DNA from: Datnioides undecimradiatus
Taxonomy: Eukaryota > Chordata > Actinopteri > Lobotiformes > Datnioididae
Assembly: GCA_008933995.1 (NCBI GenBank)
Contig: WARS01000065.1
Coordinates: forward strand, 1,798,001 to 1,862,000
Length of the DNA stretch: 64,000 nt
Direction of reading: 5' to 3'
Shown one piece after another: positions 1-11,429 of the stretch. The notes beneath the pieces were generated by a model. That model was not told the origin of the DNA, searched no databases, and worked only from the letters and a program-made list of their open reading frames with translations. Position numbers and translations under genes: made by a program. Each line of letters begins with the position of its first letter. Position 1 is the stretch's first letter.

Positions 1-419
1 ATAGAGAGAGACAGCGAGGTCATGAAATGATGGCTCCATCTGCAATAATAAATAACAAAAGATAATACCAGGTTTTTGTCATTCTAGGACGGCGGGCGAG
101 CCACAAAGGTGCGTGTGTGTATTTGGACAGAGCAGCAGAGTGGGAGAATGCAATTGATAGATAATACATGGATCTGCCGCACAAGCTAGAGAATACTAAA
201 AAGCACAAATTGTTCAGAGAAAAGCCCACCAAAAAGCCTGAAATTGTGTGTGAGTACGTGTGTGAGTGCGGGAACGTCATCTCTCTGAGGACTCATATTA
301 TGTTAACCACTTAGACCAACATCAAACACTCTCTCTCACTCACACACACATACACATTCATACACACACTTCAGTACAAGCATGAAGGTGCCAGCCATAT
401 AAATAGGATGTCCCAGAGC

Positions 420-720
420 GAGAGATATAAAGAGAAAGGGACTGACTGAGAGAGGGAAAGAGGGAAACGAGATTATGAATTCAAAGGGGTGAGGAAAAAA
501 GGATGGGGGAAAGAGTAGAGAGGAAAAGAGAGGGTGAAACCAGGAGGGAGTGAGGACAGATAGATATGAAAGGATCAATAGATGGCATAAAGTGTATGTT
601 CATTGATTTACTTACAGGGAGAGAGTGATGGGGAGAGAAAGAGGGGATGAGGGGGAGGGGGACAGAGAGGATAGAAAAAGCAGAGAGAAGCAGAAACAGG
701 GAGAGGAATGGTGAGACAGC
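420..720. repeat. Purine-rich (GA/GGGA) low-complexity block
   Basis: About 300 bp of imperfect GA, GGGA and GAGAG runs on the plus strand, with few pyrimidines. Such tracts can adopt triplex forms and are common in fish intergenic DNA. Confidence 0.7.
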
Positions 721-934
721 CATAACGAAGAGGAGACAACAAACAAGTAGACTCATGTGTGTCCACCTTGGATTACTAGTGTACATTCTAGATTAAAATT
801 TTACCCATAAGTATATTGCAATTGCCTGTATTTGCTTTGAAAACAACCATAAATTACATTATTATAAGATCAGGTTCTTGGATTTATGGATATAAGTAAG
901 GATATGGATCTACGTTTAATATAGTTTGGTGCTT

Positions 935-1195
935 CACTTCCATAAGATGTGGGAATCAGATTTCGAAAGAGCAGTGGCAGGGATGTACTGACTTTAGGTA
1001 TGAGTCAAGCTCCAAAAACACTGGCTCCTACATTTCCCATAATGCACCTCACATCATTGTACCCTTTTAGCCCCCTAAATTCTCCATACTGTTTTTTTTT
1101 GCTACCCTACACCCCAAGAATGTGTGTAGTTCCCCTTGTGAGAAGTAATCTGGACTTCATGTATAAAATTGGTGGATTATCCCTTTAATCGGTGA
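935..1195. repeat. Probable dispersed teleost repeat fragment
   Basis: Contains ACATTTCCCATAATGCACCT and ends GGTGGATTATCCCTTTAA, phrases I recall from short dispersed repeats in many fish genomes. Family name and boundaries are unknown. Confidence 0.35.
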
Positions 1196-1327
1196 ACCTG
1201 TACAAGGTGTTGAGTTGTTTGATTGCACCCAGTTTGCTTTTGGTGGTACTGTTCATCAGACAATCTGTCCCTGAGTTGCAACAGACACCGAGAGACAGAT
1301 AACATATGTCAAGACTGACAGAAACAA

Positions 1328-1340
1328 AGAAAGAGAAAGA

Positions 1341-1373
<33 letters not shown>

Positions 1374-1462
1374 GTTGGAACAGAGCATGAGGGTGAGACA
1401 GACAGAAAGAGAACGAGTGTGTTTATGTGTGTATGTGTGTGATAGAGAGAGAGAGAGAGAGA
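1328..1462. repeat. (GA)n / GACAGA microsatellite block
   Basis: Runs of GA with GACAGA variants at 1328-1372 and (GA)n at 1443-1462, separated by mixed sequence. Confidence 0.9.
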
Positions 1463-1943
1463 TGGGAGTGCGAGAGAGAGACAGAAGTGTACTCAAATAG
1501 CTCAGGGCAAGGTGACAGAGAAACGAACGGACAGAGAGGGATAACAAGCTCATAGAGGGGGGATTGTGTGTGTGTGTTAGAGAATGAGCGAAAAAGGAAG
1601 AGACAGAGGGCGGAAGGGGAGAGGGATAGAGGAAGTTGGGGGAACAAAAACAGTGAGTGTGTGTGCGCGTGTGTGTGTGTGGACAGCCGAAGGTGTCAGA
1701 GTGTGCTGTTTGGCTTAATGATGACCCACTGGGCATGTAGGTCATAACGGTTTGGGTCTCAAAGCCATGACTGTATGCCTGTGTGCTTCCATTAGCATGA
1801 GTGTGTGTGAGTGTGTGTAAACAGAAACTCACTAGACACGCGCATGCAAAGTGGGTCTCTCAGCGTGCGTTTAAGAGTGTGTTTGGTCAGAGGTTGGAGA
1901 AGCAGTTTTTCTAGCCGGTAGAACTCCAAAGATACTTAAACTT

Positions 1944-2176
1944 ACACACACACACACACACACACACAGAGTCTCTCATTGGTGCCCACACAAGCTGCAA
2001 ATCCAGTTTTTGGCATACACACTCACACACACCAACAGCTGCCCTTTATGCCATACATGCACATGTAACACACCATGTATGGCACTAAATTATGCACAAA
2101 CACACACCTCTCTCTTTTGATCTCTCATGATAATACACACATGCACACACACATTCACTCAATTTTATACACACAT

Positions 2177-2209
<33 letters not shown>
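1944..2209. repeat. (CA)n microsatellites
   Basis: A (CA)n run at 1944-1969 and another at 2167-2209, with CA-rich sequence between them. Confidence 0.9.
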
Positions 2210-2211
<2 letters not shown>

Positions 2212-2756
2212 GGGAAGCTATTATGCTCTCAGGCTGGAGTGTTTTGATGGTATAATTGCAGTGACCAGTGAGGAGAAAGAGACAGAGGGAGGGATGGAAA
2301 GAGGGATGGGGATGGAGGGAGAGAAAAAGAGGAGAGTGCTGACACTCTCAGCATGCTAATGTTGCGAGGCTCTACCCCCCTCCTCCCCTCTGATTTCATC
2401 CCTCCCTCTATCCACCTCTTTGTCTCTCCATCTTCCTCTCTATCTCACATCCTCTGCATTTCACAGGTGCAGCACTAGAGAGAGAGGGAGAGATGGACAG
2501 AAGGGTAGAGAGGTGGAGAGATGAGAGGAAAAGAGGGATGTATAACAGGATGGAGCAATGTTATCTCTCGCTTTCTCTGCCATCCCTCCATCCTCTTCAA
2601 GCTCCCCACAATGCTCAAAACAAAGGATGCAAAAAAGATACAGAGGGATGAAAATAGAGGGAGGGTCAGTGTTTCCATCCCTTTAACAATGGAGGGATGA
2701 TCTCTGCTTATCCTCTAATCACATCCCTCCTTTCTTCCTCTCCTCCGTCCTCTGTT

Positions 2757-2800
2757 ATCAATTCAATTCAAAGGGGCTTTATTGGCATGGGAAACAGACG
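2757..2800. repeat. Possible dispersed repeat end (GGGGCTTTATTGGCATGG)
   Basis: ATTCAATTCAAAGGGGCTTT followed by ATTGGCATGG resembles the 3' ends of common teleost retroelements. Short, so the call is tentative. Confidence 0.35.
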
Positions 2801-4003
2801 GTTATCTCTCACTCCCCGCAACCCCTCTTTTCCTCATCTGGAGAGAGAAAGGGTAGCCTTTTCCTCTTGCCGGCCTCCCTTTTTTTGTTGCCCCTCCATC
2901 TGTTTGTCCTTCCAGTCCTCCCTCCATCCCGCGCTCCTCTCCAGAGAAGGGATTCGGCTGTATGGCACCGATTCTCTTTCCTCTTTTCCCTCTCTTTCGC
3001 ATTCAACTTCCTCTTTTTTCCTCTCAATGCACCCTTTCCCTCATTTTGTTTAAAACAAACAGACTAAAACTTAAAAATTAGATTTGAACCTTCTGCAAAA
3101 TAAATGACTCTCCATGGATGAATAGCTAATAAGATGCATGAAATATGGGCTCATTTGCAAAATAGGGTTTACTAAATAGAATAAATACATTAGATATATT
3201 ATCAATCAAGCGCTGTGCACTGAGGGGACCTATCTCATTACAGTGAATTTTGGGAAGTGAATATATAGACATTCAGACTAGCGGACAACAAATTACACAC
3301 ACAACAAACATCAGGGCTGACTATAAGGCAGCTCCTCTGATATAAATGTTATTTTAGCAACAAAGTGAGTTATGAGTAATATGTACATCACCTCTTTAAC
3401 TGTGCACTTTACAGCACTGGAGGGCTTTTCTGTCAGTGCTTACTACAGCACATATACAGAATAAACTGCAGCTGCACCCCAGCCGAAGACAGAGGAGTTC
3501 AACCACAGCGCTTTCAGTAAGTACCATGTTAAACTGCTGCTCTGCTGTCAGAACTGCTCAGCCGAGGAAAAACAAATAGGAGGATCACAAATCCTGATTT
3601 GTAGGTGGAGAACATAGGGAAATGAAGAGTTCCTGCACCAGAGGATGTGTAATTGATATTATCTAATGGTTAACAGCACCTCTTTGAGGTAAAGTCTTGT
3701 TACTGCGAGCCCTAAGCAGCTACTGTGTACTGATATTACTGGACACAGCAGTTATTTAAAAACAATCTTGGCTACATTAGTGAATGCATGGTTATAGTAG
3801 GTTAAATCGGTTTAGTTTCAAATGTGCTGTTTTTGCAGGTGAGAAGTTTCTTGCCCCTTGTAAATAGAACTGAACTGCATTTCCTGTGCCATGACGCAGC
3901 ACATCACCAAAAATCCTGTGCTTTTATTGGAATTCTTTGGTCAGTGAATCTAACTTTGATTAATAAGGCTGGATCCTCAAAAAAATGTTTTATATATATA
4001 TAT

Positions 4004-4005
4004 AA

Positions 4006-4043
<38 letters not shown>

Positions 4044-4045
4044 TT
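4004..4045. repeat. 42-bp perfect AT palindrome with (TA)n core
   Basis: AATTTAATTA (4004-4013) is the exact reverse complement of TAATTAAATT (4036-4045), with (TA)n between them. The whole stretch is self-complementary and cruciform-prone. It lies just beyond the candidate snx15 poly(A) signal. Confidence 0.9.
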
Positions 4046-4055
4046 AAAAATCATA

Positions 4056-4061
4056 TTTATT
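4056..4061 (-). terminator. Candidate poly(A) signal of snx15
   Basis: The plus strand reads TTTATT here, which is AATAAA on the minus strand, about 520 nt past the snx15 stop codon. It is the first canonical hexamer I noticed in that direction and would give a short 3' UTR containing a (GT)n tract. A 42-bp AT palindrome lies immediately beyond it. Inferred only from the hexamer. Confidence 0.4.
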
Positions 4062-4435
4062 AACAAAATTGTTTGTGCAAAATGCTGATATAAATATTCA
4101 TCACTGTATTTAACATTGTAAAAGGAAGGTAAGACTTAAACAAGAGCAAGAGAAAAAACTTTAAGTTTACAGTTAGTTTCAGTTTCCAGATACTTCAAAT
4201 TTACCGATCCACACATTTTTTTTTACTAAGGAACACAGTCTGCTGTGTAGTGTGGACCTAAGGAGTGTGTTTATGAGTGTGTGGGTGTGGGTGTATGTGT
4301 GTATGGTACAGTAGTAATTTTGCACCCGAATGACATGATCCAAACAAGTCACTGTTCTCACTGTGTGTGTCAACAAACTACATCATAACTGTACATCTGT
4401 GCAAGCAATCTGATAAGTATCTTTACTGAGGGATG

Positions 4436-4451
4436 GTGTGTGTGTGTGTGT

Positions 4452-4482
<31 letters not shown>
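4436..4482. repeat. (GT)n microsatellite in the snx15 3' UTR region
   Basis: About 47 bp of GT with one GGG interruption, immediately downstream of the snx15 stop codon in transcript sense. Confidence 0.9.
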
Positions 4483-4578
4483 ATATGTAGGTGAGTGTCA
4501 CAACCCTGAGCTTCTTTGTCTTTGATCTGTCTTCGTGTGTGTGAACAGTTTACAGAAATATGTACGGTTGTGCGTGTT

Positions 4579-7500
4579 CTATGGTTCCTGTGTATGTGTG
4601 TGCGTAGGTGTGTGAGTGTGTGTGGGTGAGGAGTGGCTGTCAACCAGCATCTCAGTGTGTTTCAGATACTGGGCCGTCCGTCTCATCACAGACTCCCTGC
4701 GTACTGGATCAGGGTCTCCTGGAGAGACAGACACAGACAGGAAGTTGGGGGTGATTACGGTGCACTTCAACCTTCAGAGACCTTTTACAGTTCAACTGAC
4801 ATTAAATCCACAGTCCATTTTATAGGTATATGATTTCAAGGAATATATTGGCAAAAATAAAATCTAATTTATGTGTTAGTTAATAATTAACTACAATTAA
4901 TACTATCTGAGAACAATTGGTTTCTTTCTAAAGAGGAGTAACAGCTTCCACAGAATCTCATGTTGCAACACATGGCCACTGACCTATTTTTCCATAGTGT
5001 ATTTGACATCTGGAAGTTTGAGTGAGGTCAGCAATCTTTACATTAATCAACACTTATGTTTCAACTTATTGAACTGAAAATGTTCCTGGCAGCGGTGGGA
5101 TTCGAACCCACGCCCCCGAAGAGACTGGAGCCTTAATCCAGCGCCTTAGACCGCTCGGCCACGCTACCACATGACAAGACACAAGCTAGCATATCACCCT
5201 CCCATGTAGGGGAAGGTGAGTAAAGGCCTGCATAAGTGGGAAAGGGAAAGAGGAGGAAGAGAGGAGACTGCTGTGCCATTCCACCTAAAAAACGTTATCC
5301 TGACATCAGCAATCAAGTTTATGAAATGACTTATTAACTGACTGAGACACAGAAACTAAAGTAAAAAGGAGCAGAGTTATTGGCATACCTCATTCTTCAA
5401 TTTACTTGACTTGTTCGCTTCAGAACTGACTTAGCATTTTGGATGACATGTCTTCAGGAATCTATTGATAGCCCAGTTGCTGTGGTATTACTGGAGCAAA
5501 ACAACTCAGCAGTTGTGACAGTGGAATCTGAGTGGGCCTGGTTCTGACAATGAGGACACCAGAGACTGGAAGGGTTTTTTTCTTTCAGAATAAACAAACA
5601 GACACCCAAAAGAGCTCAAGTGAAGACATGTGGGACACAGATGCAGATTCAAGCAGTTGCAGTTACTTACGTGTGTTTGTTTTAGAAAAATACCCCCAAC
5701 CTCTCGTTGCATGAGTTGACACACTCTTTGCAGGCGTGCAAACATATTCGCTGCAGACCTGTGTCAAACATGTTAGCGAGCTAAGTTTCTTAATTTGTGA
5801 TTTTGTAATTTAGGATTTGTTCACAGGGAGTAGTCTTTTGAGAGGGTGCTCCAAAAATAACTGCTTGAGTTGCCTTTGCTCTGCTGGAGGTATTGTGATC
5901 CACATAAGTGACATGCATTAGATCCACAATGACTTCTTCATTTGTAGGGGAAAATGTTGCTGGCAGCGGTGGGATTCGAACCCACGCCCCCGAAGAGACT
6001 GGAGCCTTAATCCAGCGCCTTAGACCGCTCGGCCACGCTACCCATAAAAAGTGCTCTATTGTGTGAAGGATAGCAGATCACCTGGACCTAATGAGTTACC
6101 CATTAATGGTAAAACACACAGTTTGCTAAAGCAGGACAGTAAACACTGAAACAAAACAGAGGTGTTGATTTTACCATGAGGTCACATGTTGACATGCCAA
6201 ACATGCTCTGCAGGGCAGTATTCATTCTGTCCTGTGTACATTTATGTATCAGCTGTGTGCTATTCGTTTATAATTATGGCAGCTTCTGAACAGCAGCACA
6301 TTAGAATATGTAGTGCAGAGTAAATCTGGTAAAAGAGATGTTGAAGTTGCCGATGCAATCATGCAATTTGCAGTTTTCGCACCTGAGCACATGTTCTGTC
6401 ACTATAGCAACAAAGCTGGCTCATGATTAATGCAGCAAAGAACATGACAAGCTCGCACGCAACTAAAGCAGAACTTTGGAAGGTATGCACCACAGCTGTA
6501 CTAAAGACACCCTGCTTTTCTCTCCACACAATTCCACCAACGCATTTTCCTCTAGCCATTTAAACATTCCCTCTCACCCTGCACTCCAGTGATCAGTATA
6601 TCCACCGCCGTCCTGTATCCACGAATGGCTGAACTAAATTCTCCCTCCTTCTCGCTCTCCATCGCAGCTTTTAGCTCAGTGGCAGCCTGCTTCAAATAAC
6701 TTGGATCTTCGCCCACACTGGCCGGCAGCTGGGACAACAATTCTGAGTGACTACTGGAGGAACAGGATCCATCTGAAACAAAGAGAAGGAGACTATTTAG
6801 TTATTTATGCTGTTACAACAAGCAACCTGACGATTCACTGCAGTACTACTTAGATGTGAGTCAGCTGAGATCAAATTCATGACTGATCTCATTAGAAACA
6901 CCTCCAGTGAAAGCACCTTGAAAAACCTTCGCTGGCAGCGGTGGGATTCGAACCCACGCCCCCGAAGAGACTGGAGCCTTAATCCAGCGCCTTAGACCGC
7001 TCGGCCACGCTACCCTGCGTTATGTCAATCTGTATGCTCTTCAATGATTTAAAACAGAAATACCAACAAAAGGGGAAAATGATAACCATCAGCACATCTA
7101 TTAACTTTATTAGATCAATAATTCACTGGATTTTGTACAGTCATCAAATCTCAGTTGGAAAAAATATATATTTTTAACCTTTGCAACAGTGATATGCATA
7201 CCACAGAACTATTTCATTCATTTGTGTGTGTATTTTACCTGCCAAGCCCTGTCAAATAGTCAAAATAGGAAATTATTACTTGGAATTAAAAATGAAAATC
7301 TCTGTAATAAAACAAACTCTGGGACAGAATCAGTGGGGACTGAAAGGCTGTATTGGGTTGGATTAAGGCAGAGTGCTGGTATTGCTTTATACATACCCAT
7401 TAACATTTATTTTCACCTTGTTTGTAGCAGGGATCAAAGACAGCCAAGTCATTATCAGACAGTGGAGGCGGTCCTTCCTCCTTTGGGGATGGGACTTGCT

Positions 7501-9724
7501 CCTCCGCCACTGAGTCAAACAGGGAATCAAATTCTTCCTGGGACTCTTTTGATTGGTGGTTTGTGGCTGGGGACCGGCTGGGAGACCAGACTGGAGGTGG
7601 GAAAACCAAAGGGTAAACATGAGATTTTTAATGAAAGAGTGTAGATTCTGGAAGGTTTTTCCTTCTTCCATCATACCTCTATCATCCAGGTCTGTATCAC
7701 TCAGCTCCTCTTGCTGTCCTTCTTCCGGAGAGCCTCCCATCTCACTGTAAGCCTCAGCTGCCACCTCTGGTTCTCCCACCTCCAAGCCCACATTGTTGCC
7801 CAGGTCCTGGGGTAAGGTGGGAGCCTCCCTCCCTTCCTCTTCCTCCACGGGTTCACAGTCTGAGGCCCTCCGCTTGGGGAGGGGGATGAGAGGAGGAGGC
7901 AGAGCCCCCGTGGAGGACATAGCAGTGGGATCCAGAGGCCTTGTGACCTCACCACCCTGAAAGGATGGCAGGATGGAAGGAAGTATCAATACAACTTTTA
8001 GTCTGACATGTTTTTCTGTGTGCACGTGTGTGTGGATATTTCAGGTGTGTTCTACTTTCTGTTTGTGTGCTTGCCTTACTCTGAAGAAGTCCTTAAGCTG
8101 TGGGCTATTATAGAGTGCAGGTATGCTGGTAGTAAACAGAAGCATGGCCTCTGAGGCCTTCCTCCTCTCTTCAATCACAGCCTCATCGAACCTTCCTGAA
8201 AGATAACAACCAATTCAATTATGATTCAATAAAATCAGCTGCATTTGTTTAATAAGGAGACTTTTACAAGTGTTTATTAAAATCAAATGGACCATTCTTT
8301 TTTCAGACTTTAGTTTGCAGGGTTGCTAAACAAATATATCATAAAGTCAGAATGAGTGAGGGATTGGAACCACTGTTGCACTTTGCAGTTTGCTTTCAAC
8401 CAATGCAGCACAGCAGCCTTAAAACTCACTAAAAATGGTGACTTTTCATTGGTATACAACTTAAGTGTGTTGCTGCCCCTCCAGCTGTGAATCTGTAAGA
8501 ACCAAAGGCTGAGAGGAAATGTCACAAGAGTCATGATAAAATAAAAAAAATAAAAAAGGTAATGTGGAACAAGCAGTTCCTCAGCAGAAATCCACAAATG
8601 ACTGGAAGACATGCGCCTGTTAATTGCAAAAAAAGCTACAAACCACAGCTTCAGAAATGACAGTTGAGTTGCATTAGCACTCCTACTTAATCACCTCTTG
8701 CATCACATCAAACAAGTCAGTTAGTCAGTGGTCTACAGTCTACAGTGTATCACAATCTTTGCCCAGCATACCAAAGACTTGTGCTCGGGGAAAAGGCGGA
8801 AACTCCTCCTGTCTTCTGAACAAGTTCTTGTGCGTGTAAGCCAGCTCCCCATGCAGCTTCTTCAGCTCTGAGAACCTCCTCCACACGACCACCTCCTTCA
8901 CGTCTTCCGGATGACGCTTGGAAACAAACTGCAAAGGGGAGAAAGGACAGATTTTTCATGAACTACATGCTGAATATTGTGCATCAGTACATCTTTTTGC
9001 ACATATCAAAGGCCAGCCTATTGCAATGATGTTGTGTTTTTAAATATTTCAGCAAACTAGACGGAATAATGTATGAATATCTGTCTCCAGATCACGGTTC
9101 AAACATTTTCAGCAAATCATGATTGTGTGTAAATACATGCAAGTGTGGCAAAGCTTAGGTCTAAGGAGATAAGATCCACTTTGATTTTGTATGCATGCCT
9201 GTCTAGATCACGGGGTATTAGTGCGGTCATGGGGGTGCTGGAGCTCATGAACAGAATCACAAGTTCAGGCTGCCTCACTTGGGCGCTCACTGTGCACCGT
9301 TGTCTCACATCAAAGGCCCATTGTGTAGGCTTCTGTGTATCTGAGCAAGCCGCACGACCCCTTGTGTTTATATGACAAGTGCTGCTGTGACTTCACTGTT
9401 ATACACGACTAACAATACAATGTCACCTGGTCACTTTTGATTGCTGTACCTCACCAAATACTGCAACGGTGCGACCTTTGAGCCATTTTACAGGTCACGT
9501 ACGCAAGACAAATAACAAAACGCGAAGGCAAACCATAAGTATATTAGCGTATCCCAGACCTACTCAGCATGATAAAGAGAAGGGTTACCGTTGCTGCTAA
9601 AGAGAGATAAAGAGTGTAAACCAACCCTCGCTGTCACTTTGTACTCGGTGTGTCCTTTCTCGTGTGTGCGTGGGTCGGACACGGTAAAGAAACGGTAATA
9701 TTCATCTTTGGGCTTTCGTGACAT
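4579..9724 (-). CDS. snx15: Sorting nexin 15 (PX + MIT domains), complete, 7 coding exons
   Basis: Coding exons, 5' to 3' on the minus strand: 9724-9626, 8928-8772, 8195-8080, 7956-7677, 7590-7417, 6772-6578, 4718-4579. All junctions are GT-AG, and the phases join into 386 codons plus a TAG stop. Residues 1 to about 125 form a PX phosphoinositide-binding domain: the start MSRKPKDEYYRFFTVSDPRT, the basic WRRFSELKKLH segment, and the PPFPRAQVFG loop. An acidic, proline-rich linker follows. Residues about 298-369 form a MIT helical hairpin (SYLKQAATELKAAME, then RRTAQYLKHTEMLV). Human SNX15 is 342 aa with the same order. The family acts on endosomal membranes in endosome-to-TGN and recycling traffic. 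The start was chosen because the N-terminus matches the family. Oddities: the last 13 or so residues (THTHTPTHTHTQEP) are read from a CA-rich repeat, and introns 5 and 6 carry tRNA genes. Confidence 0.93.
5087..5168 (-). tRNA. tRNA-Leu (anticodon AAG), copy 1, inside snx15 intron 6
   Basis: An 82-nt type II tRNA read on the minus strand. The acceptor stem GGTAGCG pairs with CGCTGCC and is followed by discriminator A. The D-arm carries the A box TGGCCGAGCGG. The anticodon stem CTGGA/TCCAG encloses loop TTAAGGC (anticodon AAG). A leucine-type long variable arm and the B box GGTTCGAATCC follow. The 3' CCA is not encoded, as expected in eukaryotes. A TTTT Pol III stop (5077-5080) lies 6 nt downstream. 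It decodes CUU and, after inosine modification, CUC and CUA. It sits in the last intron of snx15, same direction as the host. Confidence 0.97.
5961..6042 (-). tRNA. tRNA-Leu (anticodon AAG), copy 2, inside snx15 intron 6
   Basis: Identical over all 82 nt to copies 1 and 3, with intact A box, B box, AAG anticodon and cloverleaf stems. A TTTT terminator lies at 5951-5954. Its 3' trailer resembles that of copy 1 (both have GAAAATGTT just outside the gene on the plus strand), which suggests these two are tandem duplicates. Otherwise the flanks differ. Confidence 0.97.
6933..7014 (-). tRNA. tRNA-Leu (anticodon AAG), copy 3, inside snx15 intron 5
   Basis: Third identical 82-nt copy with all stems and both internal promoter boxes intact. 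A TTTTT terminator lies at 6921-6925. It lies in the intron between the linker exon (7590-7417) and the MIT exon (6772-6578), in the same direction as snx15. Its flanks are unlike those of the other two copies. Confidence 0.97.
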
Positions 9725-9859
9725 GTCCGTTTTCGGTAACAACAGCGGAGAACAGCGTGTTTCAGCGAAACAAAACAGCGCTGTCACAGCCGTTACAGCT
9801 CCGTTGTGATTCTTCCGTCCCTCCTCTCTACTGACTTCCTGGTTAGTGACGTTTTCCAA

Positions 9860-11357
9860 TGCGTGATTACGTATGTAGATGCGCCAAATTCGACGTCAAA
9901 TTATCTGATTTTGTCTAGTTTTGAAGTATTTCAGCCTTTACTATTAATCCTATTCTTATTACAAGTAGTATTTATATATTTGAATATAATTATATTTTAT
10001 TTTTGTCTGATGTTGTGAGTAAGAAGACTATTTCTGAACTTAACTGGCGAATTTATAATAATAATAACGGCAATCTACTAATCTAATTTAGATTTTTCTC
10101 TACAATATGTAGACTAAAACAGAAATCTCAAAAATATACAAAATCATGATACCATAAAATGTAATTTTACCTTACAATTAATTATTACATTGTTACACAA
10201 CGGCTGATTATTACACAAAAAGCGTCTAATCACACTCCATCACCTCAGTCTGGAAAAATATCTCTAATCTAGTTTAGTTTAGTCTATTTTCTTTACTGAA
10301 ATGTTTGTTCACCTTTTATATTTCTATGTCAGCTCAGGTAACGTCCACACCGTTCATTAGGATAGAGGTAAGGATTAACGCAACGTAGAAACTGCAGTGA
10401 GTCAGAAATGTTCTCCGTAAGTAGCTGTGTTTTTGCAGTTGAAATTAAAATGATCTCTGCAAATAACGCAGTTATATTTGACATTTTCATCGGTCAGTTA
10501 TGTCACTTCTGTCAAACCATGCACCAGCACCAACATCAACCCAAAAAACAATTGATATAAGGATGATAACTGTTTGAAATTGAGGTCAGAATCATAAAAA
10601 TGACTAAAATGTGTCATACATGTAATCACCAGTATTGATTTTGCCACAATATTTTTAACTAATGTAAAGACCGTTGGAATACTCCAGGGGGCGCTAAAGG
10701 GTCATGTAATTTCACGGTGGCGCCTGTTAGGACGTACATTAAATTATCTATATAATATTTGAATACATTTTTCCGCCGTCATCGGCGTAAAACAGCATTC
10801 TTATTGTTTTCTGAAGAACATGACTGTCTCTGCATCAAATATGCTAAAATAAGAAATGCTTGTTTACCCTGTTCGAGACAATACAACAAAGAAAGCAGCA
10901 ACAGACTTTTACTGTAATGCTGAGGAAGTTCCAGCTGTGCGGTCATATTGTGTAACAAACCTTTCCACCTCTCTCCAGAGCTGTTAGTTATTCCCCACCA
11001 AACTGTAATCACTGTTTCATATCATGTCGTTAAAGTTTCCTCAGGGTCAGACAGAGGGTGAGTTTATATCTAACAGACTGCAGCTCAAAGGTCGCAGTGT
11101 TACTGGTAATTGCCTGTTAAATTGATGGGAAAATGTATAGTAGGCACAAATGAGGTAAATGTTTAATGATGACCTTTCCGGCTGGTTTGGCTTCACTGTC
11201 AATAGACTGACAAGCTCCAGGACAAAATCAGCTGGAGTTAAGGTTAGACCAATTATATGTGCTCAGGATGTATTCCAAAACTTTTGTTTACAGGTAGCTA
11301 GACATAGTATACTTAAAATTTTGCACTCCAGACGATGAAAAGGTATTCGGCGCAAAA
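9860..11357. other. Intergenic between snx15 and tRNA-iMet; no firm gene
   Basis: AT-rich in 9,950-10,680, then a small CpG-bearing patch near 10,690-10,800. An ATG-led 34-nt stretch (11024-11057) is followed by a strong donor, GAGG|GTGAGT, on the plus strand, but no in-frame following exon was found. The snx15 promoter should lie near 9,725-9,900 but shows no clear TATA box. Confidence 0.5.
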
Positions 11358-11429
11358 TAGCAGAGGATGGTTTCGATCCATCGACCTCTGGGTTATGGGC
11401 CCAGCACGCTTCCGCTGCGCCACTCTGCT
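11358..11429 (-). tRNA. Initiator tRNA-Met (anticodon CAT)
   Basis: A 72-nt gene on the minus strand that begins AGCAGAGTGGCGCAGCGGAA and ends ATCCTCTGCTA. The acceptor stem AGCAGAG pairs with CTCTGCT, giving the A1-U72 pair that marks eukaryotic initiators. The anticodon stem carries the initiator GGG/CCC pairs around the CAT loop (CTGGG CCCATAA CCCAG). The T-loop reads GATCGAAAC rather than the elongator GGTTCGAAT. A TTTT stop follows directly at 11354-11357. It delivers initiator methionine to the 40S subunit with eIF2. It stands alone about 1.6 kb upstream of the snx15 start, in the same direction. Confidence 0.97.

Larger units (their letters stand above)
1..4055. other. No gene seen; low-complexity and repeat-rich flank
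   Basis: Every open frame here runs through simple repeat (Ser/His/Thr-rich or Arg/Glu-rich readings of TC, CA or GA tracts). It holds a purine-rich block (420-720), several microsatellites, and pyrimidine-rich stretches near 2,380-3,050. Nothing resembles a conserved protein. Confidence 0.6.

Noticed and set aside
1185-1832. A 215-codon minus-strand ORF and neighbouring frames rich in Ser, His, Thr and Leu
   Set aside because: They are read straight through (CA)n and (GA)n repeats. The residue pattern simply mirrors the repeats, and no domain is visible.
11163-11210. Possible box C/D snoRNA (ATGATGA then CTGA)
   Set aside because: The boxes are only about 35 nt apart, no terminal stem pairs, and no guide is evident. 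I looked because SNHG1 neighbours SLC3A2 in mammals.
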